Below, piece after piece: positions 18,177-26,568 of a DNA stretch of 64,000 bases. The stretch is from the NCBI RefSeq assembly GCF_014651635.1, contig NZ_BMXG01000008.1:78607-142606 (forward strand). Direction: 5' to 3'. Position 1 is the stretch's first letter. Each line of letters begins with the position of its first letter. The DNA comes from Cerasicoccus arenae. Its GTDB lineage: Bacteria > Verrucomicrobiota > Verrucomicrobiia > Opitutales > Cerasicoccaceae. The translations under genes and the position numbers were made by a program. The notes under the pieces were generated by a model. The model searched no databases and had not been told where the DNA came from. It was given only the letters and a program-made list of their open reading frames with translations.

Positions 18177-18944
18177 ATGAGCCAACGCATCGAAATCATC
18201 TCCTGGAATGTGAACGGCCTCCGGGCGGTCCTCAAAAAGGGATTCCTAGACTTCCTCAATCAACGTAAGCCCGACGTCCTGTGCTTGCAGGAAATCAAGG
18301 CCAACGAAGACCAAATACCCAAATTGGAATTGCCCTATGAGCGGCAATGCTATCATAGCGCAGACAAAGCTGGCTACTCGGGCACTGCTACATTTTCCAC
18401 CGTCAGCATGGTTGGCCACTCAACGGGACTGCCGGAGCATCCTCCTGAAGGGCGCATTTTGACAATCGAATACGACGCATTCTATCTCGTGAACGTTTAC
18501 GTGCCCAATTCGCAGGATGAGCTACGTCGCCTAGATTACCGGACCAAGCAGTTTGACCCAGAATTTCGCCAGTATCTCAAGGCACTCGATGCAGTGAAAC
18601 CAGTGATCGTTTGCGGTGACTTTAATGTAGCCCATGAAGATATCGACATTGCCCGGCCCAAACAAAATCGGAAATCAGCTGGTTTTACTGATGAGGAACG
18701 AGAGCAATTCACCCATCATTTAGACGCTGGGCTTGTCGATGTATTCCGTCTTCAGCACCCTGATGAAGCAGAGCATTACACTTGGTGGAGCTATCGGGGG
18801 GGTGCCCGCGGCCGCAATGTCGGATGGCGGATTGATTACTTCCTCGTTTCCGAACGGCTCGTGCCGCATGTCGAAAAAGCCGAGATCCTCAGCGAGGTCA
18901 TGGGCAGCGACCACTGCCCCATATCCCTTACGCTAACAATATAA
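18177..18944 (+). CDS. xth: Exodeoxyribonuclease III
   Basis: A 255-residue endonuclease/exonuclease/phosphatase-fold AP endonuclease for base-excision repair. It shows EIISWNVNGLRA, DVLCLQEIKA, AGYSGTATFS, CGDFNVAHEDID, RNVGWRIDYFLVS and the terminal catalytic GSDHCPI. ATG 18177 is the family start; a TTG three codons upstream is less likely. It is convergent with the PqiC-like gene, 29 nt apart. Confidence 0.95.
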   Translation: MSQRIEIISWNVNGLRAVLKKGFLDFLNQRKPDVLCLQEIKANEDQIPKLELPYERQCYHSADKAGYSGTATFSTVSMVGHSTGLPEHPPEGRILTIEYDAFYLVNVYVPNSQDELRRLDYRTKQFDPEFRQYLKALDAVKPVIVCGDFNVAHEDIDIARPKQNRKSAGFTDEEREQFTHHLDAGLVDVFRLQHPDEAEHYTWWSYRGGARGRNVGWRIDYFLVSERLVPHVEKAEILSEVMGSDHCPISLTLTI

Positions 18945-18973
18945 AGTTGTGAGCAGAAATTAAACGGAGCTGG

Positions 18974-19618
18974 TTATTTCCCGGCTTCGGCTTTCACCTT
19001 TTGGTCAACCTCAGCGATGTCCTTGGCAGCAGCTCGAGAAAACTGCGCCAGCGTGTCACTCATCGCAACAACCGCATTGTCAGGTGTCAACGACTTGCCG
19101 CTGGAGTCCTTAAAGCATGCTTCTTGGATCATGTATGTGGTCTGATTCTTCGAGTCAGCAATCCGATAAATGATGCAAAGCTCCGCGACGTTGTCTTTGC
19201 CAGCGGCAAAATCAGTTACCACAGCGCTCACCATGTATTTACGCGGAAATGGCTGCATCCATGGAAAAGAGGTCACTTTTCCCGAACCAAGCAATTCGGT
19301 TAAATTCTGGCGCACGACACGCGTAACGCCAGCACTGATCGGCTCAGCCCAACGGGCAAATTCATTATAAGTCACTTCGTTAGTGTTCACCCGAAAAGTT
19401 AATTGCGGGCGATCCAGAAAGCCTGGGATTTCCACTTGAGAAACGCCCACGTTCGGCGGATCATTTTCAAACACGGGGAGTGGTTCAGTGCTCATCGGCA
19501 TCGCCGTCAGAACATAAAATTTGGACGGCGTGGACTTTTGGGCGATGGTGCAACCGCTAAGCAGCAGCAGGCAGGCTGCTAGTAGAGGTAAGAAAATGTT
19601 TAAGGTCGTGGCTCTCAT
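18974..19618 (-). CDS. PqiC-like lipoprotein (ABC-type transport auxiliary)
   Basis: A 214-residue lipoprotein with a signal peptide ending LLLLSGC. The domain (SKFYVLTAMP, VGVSQVEIPGFLDRPQLTFR, NEFARWAEPISAGVTRVVRQNL) matches the PqiC/MlaX-type family, a periplasmic partner of MCE lipid-transfer proteins thought to dock the MCE complex at the outer membrane. It is 2 nt downstream of mlaD and closes the mlaF-mlaD-pqiC unit. Confidence 0.85.
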   Translation of the reverse strand: MRATTLNIFLPLLAACLLLLSGCTIAQKSTPSKFYVLTAMPMSTEPLPVFENDPPNVGVSQVEIPGFLDRPQLTFRVNTNEVTYNEFARWAEPISAGVTRVVRQNLTELLGSGKVTSFPWMQPFPRKYMVSAVVTDFAAGKDNVAELCIIYRIADSKNQTTYMIQEACFKDSSGKSLTPDNAVVAMSDTLAQFSRAAAKDIAEVDQKVKAEAGK

Positions 19619-19620
19619 TA

Positions 19621-20625
19621 TTATTGTTCCTGCTTGCCAGTAAGAAGCGCACTGGGATTCCGCTCAAGGTAATCCGCCAACACTCGCATGGAGCGCATAG
19701 CCCCGGCGAGTTCGGACAGCGCACTAGTCAATTCATAGCGTAGTGGTGAATCTGGGGCGACCATGTTGTCTGCATCTGCCGCCAACATACTGAACTTATC
19801 GAGCGTATCTCGCGCGCTGACTAGTGTAAGGTTAACATTCTCCACAAGCACGCCCATGTCACCGTCTAGATTATTGATGAGGCCCTGAAGGTCGTCCAAT
19901 GTCTTGTCCAAATTCGCGAATGCTTTTTTGAGGTCTTCGTTAGTGGCAAGCTCTTCAATCGACTTCAAAGTCTGCTTCGCCTGATCGCTCAACCCTTTAA
20001 AGTCTACTTGGCCAATGCCCTTATCGAGCTTTGCTAAGGTGTCATTAAGTCTCCTCCCCATCGAGGCAAAATCGATCTGCGAAATCTGGTTAACCATTTT
20101 CGACACCTTCTTAATTATTTCCGTGAGCCCCGATTGCAGCGTCGGGATTTCCAAATATTCTGGGCTATCATTTTGGATCTGGTGAAAAACCGGTGGCGGT
20201 GCAGGCGTCACGTAATTCAATTCCACAAAGAGCAGACCCGTCACAAAACTGGCTTGCTGCAATGTCGCCCGCAAACCAGCGTTTATTTGCTCAGTCAATA
20301 CATTGGAGTCATCCAGTTCAATATCTACGCCCAGAGTCGTCCGCAACCGCGTGAGGTCAATTTCGATGATAACGGGAATGCTGGACGAGTCTTCCTCCTG
20401 ATTAAAGCGGATCAGGATTTCTTTCACTTGGCCGATGGGCACTCCCTTAAACTTGACTGGGGCACCAGTGGCGAGGCCGTTGACCGAATCTTCGAAGTAG
20501 AGAACAAACTCCCCCTGTTGCTTCAGAAAACTGCCGGAGCCAAAAACAACGAGTGCTGCGGTGGCCAAAACAATGGCTACCATTACAAAACTCCCAATAA
20601 CTGCAGGATTAGCTTTCTTGCTCAT
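19621..20625 (-). CDS. MCE family lipid-transfer protein (MlaD/PqiB-like)
   Basis: A 334-residue periplasmic protein anchored by one N-terminal membrane helix (about 10-31). A single MCE domain follows (about 37-117: FEDSVNGLATGAPVKFKGVP, GQVKEILIRF), then a long helical tail with heptad-like stretches and a Leu/Asp-rich region up to residue 330. MCE rings form a hydrophobic tunnel for phospholipids between the two membranes. The long tail is more like a single-MCE PqiB/LetB relative than E. coli MlaD. ATG 20625 (MSKKANPAV) is preferred over the TTG at 20631. Confidence 0.88.
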   Translation of the reverse strand: MSKKANPAVIGSFVMVAIVLATAALVVFGSGSFLKQQGEFVLYFEDSVNGLATGAPVKFKGVPIGQVKEILIRFNQEEDSSSIPVIIEIDLTRLRTTLGVDIELDDSNVLTEQINAGLRATLQQASFVTGLLFVELNYVTPAPPPVFHQIQNDSPEYLEIPTLQSGLTEIIKKVSKMVNQISQIDFASMGRRLNDTLAKLDKGIGQVDFKGLSDQAKQTLKSIEELATNEDLKKAFANLDKTLDDLQGLINNLDGDMGVLVENVNLTLVSARDTLDKFSMLAADADNMVAPDSPLRYELTSALSELAGAMRSMRVLADYLERNPSALLTGKQEQ

Positions 20626-20683
20626 AGACAACTGGCTGCGAAATTAATATCCATCGTTCACTTGGCAAAGGTTTTCCCAAAAA

Positions 20684-21460
20684 TTATCCAACTGCCACAG
20701 GGGCAGCATTCTCACCTCGCAAAAGGAAAGTGCGAACGGCCTCAAAGTCGCTGTGATCACGCATCTTAAGCGGATTGTCGACTTCCAACTGATAACGCGT
20801 TTTGGCGTCTAGGAAGATCGCGCGGTCGGCAATGGCGAAGATGCTCGCCAGCTCATGTGTGACCACCACAAACGTCGCCCCGAGTGAGTCCCGCAGCTCC
20901 AAAATGAGGTCGTCCAGCAGTCGTGAGCTTATGGGGTCCAGACCGGCAGAAGGTTCGTCAAAGAACAAAACATCGGGGTCCAACGCCATGGCGCGCGCCA
21001 AACCAGCACGCTTGCACATGCCGCCGGAAATCTCAGCCGGGTAAAAATCTTCAAATCCACGCAGACCAACCAAAGAGAGCTTATAGCTGGCCACTTCACG
21101 GATTTCTTTTTGTGAAAGCGTTGTAAACTCGCCCAGTGGCAGGCCTACGTTTTCTGCCAGCGTCATTGAGCTCCAAAGCGCCCCCCCCTGATAGGTGACG
21201 CCAAAGCCCTGAAGCATCTTCTTCTTCACATCGTCATCGGCCTGGGTAAAATTTTCGCCGTCGTAATAAATTTCTCCCTTCGCTGGCTCAATAATACCAA
21301 TCAAGTGCTTGAGCAGCGTGCTCTTCCCGCAACCTGATCCCCCCATAATCACGAAAACTTCGCCCTTACGCACCTCGAAATTAAGGTCGTTCATGACCAC
21401 GAAGTTGCCGTAGGCCATGTCCAAATGTTCAACGCGTATTTTCGGTTCCTCGCTTGCCAT
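20684..21460 (-). CDS. ABC transporter ATPase, MlaF type
   Basis: A 258-residue cytoplasmic ATPase of the Mla/MCE phospholipid transport system. It has Walker A MGGSGCGKSTLL, a Q-loop near GVTYQGGALWSS, the Mla-specific signature ISGGMCKRAGLARA, Walker B VLFFDEPSAGLDP and switch histidine VVVTHELAS. It starts the mlaF-mlaD-pqiC unit. The expected inner-membrane permease MlaE is not next to it, because the gene upstream is divergent. Gln-Gly-Gly-Ala uses G-only codons (C8 at 21181-21188). Confidence 0.9.
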   Translation of the reverse strand: MASEEPKIRVEHLDMAYGNFVVMNDLNFEVRKGEVFVIMGGSGCGKSTLLKHLIGIIEPAKGEIYYDGENFTQADDDVKKKMLQGFGVTYQGGALWSSMTLAENVGLPLGEFTTLSQKEIREVASYKLSLVGLRGFEDFYPAEISGGMCKRAGLARAMALDPDVLFFDEPSAGLDPISSRLLDDLILELRDSLGATFVVVTHELASIFAIADRAIFLDAKTRYQLEVDNPLKMRDHSDFEAVRTFLLRGENAAPVAVG

Positions 21461-21591
21461 AGCAATAGTAGGCGGCCAACATCACTTTTAACCTCCTGCA
21501 AGGCAAGGCTTTTGATAAGGTAATTGACTTAATGGAAGCCCCTGCTGCTCTCGTTAATCCGCCAACAAGCTAGAATCCAAGAACACCCACC

Positions 21592-21945
21592 GTGACCTAT
21601 TGGGGCTACCATCTGATCTTCACCCTGCCGCTGCTGACCGCGCTGCTGGTGTGGAACCGTGACCGCCTGCGCCGCGCGCATTGGGTCTGTATGGCCATCG
21701 TATGCGCAATCGCCTTTATCTTCACGACACCGTGGGATAACTACGCCGTATGGCTCGGCATTTGGGGCTTTGGCGACAACGTTAGCCTCGGCTATCCAGC
21801 CGCTGGGCTGGCCACCTCTCCCACCAACCCCGATGGCCTTACCTGGCTCGGCCATATTCCGTTCGAGGAGTATTCATTCTTCCTCATTGAGTCGATCATG
21901 GTCTGCTTGCTAGCCATCCGTTTTTTGCCCAAATCAAAGGTATGA
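21592..21945 (+). CDS. Lycopene cyclase domain protein, single half (CrtYc/CrtYd-like)
   Basis: A 117-residue membrane protein with three hydrophobic helices. FTTPWDNYAVWLGIWGFG and GHIPFEEYSFFLIES are the signatures of the CrtYcd/CarR carotenoid cyclase domain, in which PWDN and EEY carry likely catalytic acids. Known enzymes have two such domains, either fused (about 230 residues) or as two adjacent small genes. Here only one is present and the next gene is unrelated. It could dimerise, pair with a distant gene, or have another role. Start GTG 21592. Confidence 0.78.
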   Translation: MTYWGYHLIFTLPLLTALLVWNRDRLRRAHWVCMAIVCAIAFIFTTPWDNYAVWLGIWGFGDNVSLGYPAAGLATSPTNPDGLTWLGHIPFEEYSFFLIESIMVCLLAIRFLPKSKV

Positions 21946-22007
21946 CTTGCCATTCAGCTAGTCACTCACAGGCTTTTCGCCTTTAACCAATCTCCACTCT
22001 GTGAATT

Positions 22008-22475
22008 ATGGGACTATTCGATAAAGTAAAATCCATGAAGGACGCCGTTACCGGTGGTGCCGCCAAGGTCTATGTCCAGGCCGACGCCCCTTCCCTCAGC
22101 CAACCCTTCACCGTGACTATCCGCGCCAGTTCCACCGGCGGAGATGTCAAATTCAGCCGCGTCTATCTTGAAGTCAAAGGCGTCGAACTAATCGACCTGC
22201 GCGACAGCGTGAGCTTCCATCACAACGGCGAGCGGCACAATGAGTCGGTACACATTAAAAAGTCCTCCACTACATTTTCGCAGGAGTACAATGTGGCACC
22301 CGAAGGCGTCATTTCCGGTGGCGAAAGCGAAGGCTGGACTTTCGACGTCACCCTCCCCGCTGGTGCCATGCCGACTTTTCGCGGAAAGTTTTCTCGTCAC
22401 TACTACAGCGTCCGCGCCGGCCTTGACTGTTTCGGCAATGACCCCGACTCGGGCTGGATCGAGCTGCACATGTAG
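22008..22475 (+). CDS. Arrestin-fold protein, Spo0M/SpoOM-like
   Basis: A 155-residue soluble protein starting MGLFDKVKSMKDAVTGGAAK. It continues with beta-strand-rich segments (AKVYVQADAPSLSQPFTVTIRA, FSRVYLEVKGVELI, FSQEYNVAPEGVISGGES, GWTFDVTLPAGAMPTFRG) that resemble the arrestin-like fold of Spo0M proteins. The family's biochemical role is poorly known; in Bacillus it affects sporulation and the cytoskeleton, which is unlikely here. There is no signal peptide. A C7 tract follows the stop codon directly. Identification rests on pattern, so confidence is moderate. Confidence 0.6.
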   Translation: MGLFDKVKSMKDAVTGGAAKVYVQADAPSLSQPFTVTIRASSTGGDVKFSRVYLEVKGVELIDLRDSVSFHHNGERHNESVHIKKSSTTFSQEYNVAPEGVISGGESEGWTFDVTLPAGAMPTFRGKFSRHYYSVRAGLDCFGNDPDSGWIELHM

Positions 22476-22604
22476 CCCCCCCTCTGCATCACGGGGTTAG
22501 GTCTTGCGCTATTGGAGCTATTCGTTTGAAAACGGCGAGTAACTAAGAAAACTGCTGCCAAAGTAGATTAATTGGACTCTGACTGGCTTAAACTGAACCC
22601 GCCA

Positions 22605-23024
22605 ATGAACCTCCCCGCCCCACGCGACACACTCTTCGGCTGCATGTGGCTGCCGCGCATCCGCGCCAAAGCCCAGCAATATAAGACGGGCAAATTGCCT
22701 GAAATATACGCCCGTCCGTTTTGCATCCCACCAGCTGTCGATGGTCAGTTCCTCGCGCACTTTCAGCTCGATAAAGACGCCATCCTCGACGCCTGCGATC
22801 TGCCCGACGCCGACTTCGAGGCTTGGTTCCGCGCCCTCCCCAACAACAGCGACGCCCATATCGCCAAGTGGAACGAAATCGCAGTCAACCTCGGACGCCC
22901 AGGCTACCCAATGGCCGAGCGACTCCCTTGGGCCATAAGCGAGTACTACCAGCACATCGCTCACCTCAACCCACAAACCGTCTTTGCGACGCTTGAAGCT
23001 GACGAAGGAATCGCGCACTCATGA
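22605..23024 (+). CDS. DUF5069 domain protein
   Basis: A 139-residue soluble protein of unknown function. The segments LPAPRDTLFGCMWLPRIRAK, DGQFLAHFQLDKDAILDAC and FEAWF fit the DUF5069 family as I remember it, which is frequent in Verrucomicrobiota. Start ATG 22605 (MNLPAPRDT) follows an in-frame TTG at 22572 that would add non-conserved residues. Its stop overlaps the lipB start (ATGA), so it is translationally coupled to lipoate metabolism; whether that is functional is unknown. Confidence 0.75.
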   Translation: MNLPAPRDTLFGCMWLPRIRAKAQQYKTGKLPEIYARPFCIPPAVDGQFLAHFQLDKDAILDACDLPDADFEAWFRALPNNSDAHIAKWNEIAVNLGRPGYPMAERLPWAISEYYQHIAHLNPQTVFATLEADEGIAHS

Positions 23025-23671
23025 CCATTGCCCTCCAAGATTGGGGACGCACGCGTTATCGTGAAGCCTATGACAAACAGCTCACGCTCGTTCAGCAGCG
23101 ACGAGACAATCTTATTGGCGATACATTGGTCTTCACCGAGCATGAACCCGTCTATACCATTGGCCGACGCCGCGATGCCCGCCAAAATCTACTCCTCGAC
23201 GCGCAGGCCCTTGCCGAACGCGGCATTGACCTAGTCGAAACCACCCGCGGCGGCGACATTACTTACCACGGCCCAGGCCAACTCGTCGGCTACGCAATTA
23301 TTTCGCTTGATCACCGTCGTGACCTTCATCAATTCCTCCGTGACATCGAGCAAGCCCTGATCAACGCCCTCGGCACGCTCGGCTTGGCGGCAGATCGGCG
23401 TAAGGGCCTCACTGGCATCTGGCTGGAGCAGCGCAAAATTGCCGCCATCGGCATCGCTGTGTCCCGTTGGGTTAGCTACCACGGCTTCGCGCTCAACGTG
23501 GATCCCAACTTAGCAGATTTCGGCGGTATCATTCCGTGCGGCATCACCTCCACCGAGGGCAGCGTCACGAGTCTCTCTGCCGAGCTAAACGACCTCTATC
23601 CATCCATGAACGAGGTCAAGTCCGTCGTCTTCGCCGAGTTCAAAAAGACCTTCGTCGAAGTTTCAGATTAA
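23021..23671 (+). CDS. lipB: Octanoyl-[ACP]:protein N-octanoyltransferase
   Basis: A 216-residue enzyme that moves octanoate from acyl carrier protein to the lipoyl domains of 2-oxoacid dehydrogenases and GcvH. It shows FTEHEPVYTIGRR, TTRGGDITYHGPGQLVGY, the catalytic lysine in QRKIAAIGIAV, and the acyl-thioester cysteine in GGIIPCGIT. Length and motifs are normal. LipA is not adjacent in this window. Confidence 0.96.
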   Translation: MTIALQDWGRTRYREAYDKQLTLVQQRRDNLIGDTLVFTEHEPVYTIGRRRDARQNLLLDAQALAERGIDLVETTRGGDITYHGPGQLVGYAIISLDHRRDLHQFLRDIEQALINALGTLGLAADRRKGLTGIWLEQRKIAAIGIAVSRWVSYHGFALNVDPNLADFGGIIPCGITSTEGSVTSLSAELNDLYPSMNEVKSVVFAEFKKTFVEVSD

Positions 23672-23872
23672 ACACATAGCGCTTCCTTCTGGCCCAGACT
23701 AACCTACTCCCGTCAAAGCGAGCCACCGTAGTGTCCGTATTTTTTTGTCTGAGAATGATCAAATCACGAGGAATAACAAAAGATGAAAAAAGCCACGTCG
23801 TGCATCAATGAGGTGAACGACTCTGGCCAATTATCTTGACAATACCACCCCTTCAGAAGCTTTACTCATGCC

Positions 23873-24253
23873 GTGCATTTAAAGCATTGGATACTGGCAT
23901 TCATGTTCACTTTCGCCGTTCTTGCAGGCGAAGGCATGAGCGTATGCATGGCTAGTACATCCTGCGAAGTAACGGTCTCCTTGGCCAATCATAGAGGCTG
24001 TTGCAATCAGCCCCCCCCCATAGAGGCCAGCGAATGCTGCGTTAAAATCGAGCAATCGCTTCCAGATGCTTTACCATCTGTTTCGATTACGAATATTTCG
24101 CAGAACAATGTGTATGTTTACTTGGCACCTTGCCAATGGCTGGGAATGCATAGGCCTGTTTTCCGCAATTTAGTTGTAGCTCGACCACCGCCTAAAATCA
24201 AAGTCAAGTCAGTCGGGACGGCTCCGCCAATGAGACAAGTATGGCTCTTGTGA
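23873..24253 (+). CDS. Small secreted cysteine-rich protein upstream of the ABC export genes
   Basis: A 126-residue protein with an N-terminal hydrophobic export segment (HWILAFMFTFAVLAGEGMSV) and eight cysteines, including two Cys-Cys pairs (RGCCNQPPP and SECCVKIE). A conserved-looking LPDALPS and a basic proline-rich tail follow. No enzyme family is recognised; the spacing suggests metal binding or disulfide bonds in the periplasm. It lies 95 nt ahead of the HlyD-type adaptor on the same strand, so it probably belongs to that export system. The start is GTG 23873; ATG 23868 hits a stop after four codons. Three CCC codons form a C9 tract at 24011-24019. Confidence 0.6.
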   Translation: MHLKHWILAFMFTFAVLAGEGMSVCMASTSCEVTVSLANHRGCCNQPPPIEASECCVKIEQSLPDALPSVSITNISQNNVYVYLAPCQWLGMHRPVFRNLVVARPPPKIKVKSVGTAPPMRQVWLL

Positions 24254-24348
24254 TTCGATAACGTAAAACCGCGCAGCACCCTCTGCAGTTTTTTACATGC
24301 CCAGTTCCAAGCAGATCGGGCACTACTATCGAATCAAAACAACAGAGC

Positions 24349-25797
24349 ATGTCACTCAATACATTGGCTTCAACTCAAGGTCCGGACGATTCCGAGCCTC
24401 CAAAATCATCACCTGCAAGTGTGCATCGAGATCGCCTACTGGCCTGGCTTCCCTTGTACATCATACTCGCCTTTCTAGGTTTGGGCTGGATTCTATTTGG
24501 CGAGCTCATCACACCGGCACGCTCCGTGCAAATCGTTACAGTAGTAACGCAAGCGGCAGAGCAAACCACTGGCACCGATGCGTATTCATCCACAACGTCC
24601 GATGCCTCCGCAGATCCTTACGCGGGCGAACGTCTGTTCCAAGCTTCCGGTTGGATTGAGGCAGCCCCATTACCAACCCGTGCAACCGCTTTGTTAGATG
24701 GTATCGTCGACGAGGTCTTCGTGCTTGAGGGGGATCGTGTCAGCAAAGATCAACTACTGGCCACACTGATATCCGAGGACGCTGAAATTGAATTACTGGA
24801 GGCTCAAGCCCTTCTAGCCGAAGCAGAGGCAGACGTGAAACGTGAAAATGCCCTGTTGGGTCAGTCGAAAGCAGAACTCAATACCCACTCGCTTGAAGTT
24901 GCAGCCTCAGAGGCGAAGCTCAAGGAGTTACGGGATGACGAACAGAGGTTTCTGCAGGCAGGCAAACAGGCATTCTCAGCCCGGGATATTGATCACGCCA
25001 CCTTGCGAGTTCAAACTCGCGAGGCAGAAATCGTAGCACTTGAAGCACAACAATCGGAATTATCCACAGAAGTAGAAGCGCAAGCACTTGCAGTAGAAAC
25101 AGCTAAACATCGCGTTAAAGCAGCACAGGCGGCACTTCAGCGTGCCGAGTTGGACTGTAGCCGTACGGAAATCCGTAGTCCAATAGATGGTGTGGTTCAG
25201 AAATTATTCGTGGCTCCAGGACAAAAGCGCCTCATCGGTATGGATGACCCCGAATCGGCAACCATCGCCATCCTTTATCAACCCGAACACCTGCAAGCGC
25301 GAATCGATGTCCCGTTGGATAAAGCCGCGCTGTTGTCTTTAAATCAGCCAGTTATTCTCAGAAGCAATCTGCTGCCCAACCGCGAGTTTCAAGGGGTTCT
25401 GACCCGTATTGCAGGCATGGCAGATATCCAGCGCAATACCCTCCAAACCAAAGTTGCGATACACAACCCCGACCCGCTGCTGCGACCCGACATGCTTTGC
25501 CGTACGGAATTTTTGTCTATTCCGCGTTCCGGCCAAAAACAAATCAACACTCGAAACGGGCCCATTATCCTCTTTGTTCCGGAGAATGCCTTAATGAATC
25601 GCAATGACATGGAGGCCGAAGTGTGGACGCTGGATTCCAACGGTGAAAATGCTCAAAAACGCACGGTACGTCTGGGCACAATAACGCGAGATAAATTCGT
25701 ACAAATCACAGAGGGCTTGAATCCTGGCGACCCTGTAATCCTGTCTGCACCGACCGACCTTGAGGCAGGTGAGCGCGTGAGAGTATCCAATCCCTAA
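24349..25797 (+). CDS. Membrane-fusion (HlyD/MacA-type) periplasmic adaptor
   Basis: A 482-residue adaptor with one N-terminal membrane helix (about 30-51). The split biotinyl-lipoyl domain is at about 98-142 (ASGWIEAAPLPTRATALLDG) and 283-302 (RSPIDGVVQKLFVAPGQKRL). A long Ala/Glu-rich coiled hairpin (about 145-275) sits between the halves, followed by a beta-barrel and membrane-proximal domain. It should link the inner-membrane ABC permeases to an outer-membrane channel or to a periplasmic substrate. It is followed after 11 nt by the ATPase gene. No outer-membrane TolC-type protein is encoded nearby. Confidence 0.88.
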   Translation: MSLNTLASTQGPDDSEPPKSSPASVHRDRLLAWLPLYIILAFLGLGWILFGELITPARSVQIVTVVTQAAEQTTGTDAYSSTTSDASADPYAGERLFQASGWIEAAPLPTRATALLDGIVDEVFVLEGDRVSKDQLLATLISEDAEIELLEAQALLAEAEADVKRENALLGQSKAELNTHSLEVAASEAKLKELRDDEQRFLQAGKQAFSARDIDHATLRVQTREAEIVALEAQQSELSTEVEAQALAVETAKHRVKAAQAALQRAELDCSRTEIRSPIDGVVQKLFVAPGQKRLIGMDDPESATIAILYQPEHLQARIDVPLDKAALLSLNQPVILRSNLLPNREFQGVLTRIAGMADIQRNTLQTKVAIHNPDPLLRPDMLCRTEFLSIPRSGQKQINTRNGPIILFVPENALMNRNDMEAEVWTLDSNGENAQKRTVRLGTITRDKFVQITEGLNPGDPVILSAPTDLEAGERVRVSNP

Positions 25798-25808
25798 TTA
25801 CAAATTCA

Positions 25809-26564
25809 ATGACAGTTTTCAATCCACCCACAAGCAGTGATCCACACGGGAAAGAGGTCTTCATTCGCTGCCGAAATGTGTCGAAATCCTATCGTAAAGG
25901 CAAAACAATCGTCACACCGCTAGAAGCTCTGGATCTGGATGTCGGGCGTGGAGAATTCCTCGCTCTAATGGGCCCCTCTGGGTCAGGTAAAACAACTCTG
26001 TTGAACCTCATCGCAGGCATAGACTCCCCTACAACTGGTGAACTGTGGGTGGATAAGCAGAATCTTGCTTCTCTTAAGCGTGGTCAACTGACCGCCTGGC
26101 GGGCCAAGCATTGCGGCTATATTTTCCAGCTTTACCATTTGGTTCCCATCTTGACGGCCTTTGAGAATGTGGAGCTTCCCCTCCTCCTTGATCGCTCTCT
26201 TTCGCGCAAAGAACGACATAGTAAAGTCGCCGCTGCGCTTGACCTAGTCGGCCTAGCCAATCGCGCTGATCATCGCCCAACCGAACTATCAGGAGGCCAA
26301 GAGCAGCGCGTCGCCATTGCGCGAGCTATTGTAACCAATCCCGGGCTGCTTGTGGCAGACGAGCCCACAGGCGACTTGGACCGAAAATCAGCGACCCAAG
26401 TTCTGGATTTGCTGCGCGAATTCTCATCGGAGTACCGGAAAACGATTGTCATGGTCACACATGACGCTGTCGCAGCCAATGCCGCCCAACGCACTCTGCA
26501 TCTGGAAAAGGGACAACTCGTCGAGCAGGTGCAAATAACTACGAGTGAACCAACTGAAGTCTAA
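25809..26564 (+). CDS. ABC transporter ATPase, LolD/MacB type
   Basis: A 251-residue cytoplasmic ATPase. Walker A is [12 protein letters not shown], the Q-loop [16 protein letters not shown], the signature [15 protein letters not shown], Walker [13 protein letters not shown] and the switch histidine MVTHDAVA. This subfamily (LolD, MacB-ATPase, FtsE) powers mechanotransmission by FtsX-like permeases rather than classical import. Two FtsX-like permease genes follow at once (4 nt and 6 nt spacing), so they form one complex with this ATPase. Confidence 0.93.
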   Translation: MTVFNPPTSSDPHGKEVFIRCRNVSKSYRKGKTIVTPLEALDLDVGRGEFLALMGPSGSGKTTLLNLIAGIDSPTTGELWVDKQNLASLKRGQLTAWRAKHCGYIFQLYHLVPILTAFENVELPLLLDRSLSRKERHSKVAAALDLVGLANRADHRPTELSGGQEQRVAIARAIVTNPGLLVADEPTGDLDRKSATQVLDLLREFSSEYRKTIVMVTHDAVAANAAQRTLHLEKGQLVEQVQITTSEPTEV

Positions 26565-26568
26565 TAGT

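Noticed and set aside
23836-23866. TTGACA followed by TTTACT before the Cys-rich gene as a promoter
   Set aside because: The spacing (19 nt) and the -10 match are poor, and the start would be almost leaderless. Possible, but not supported enough to annotate.
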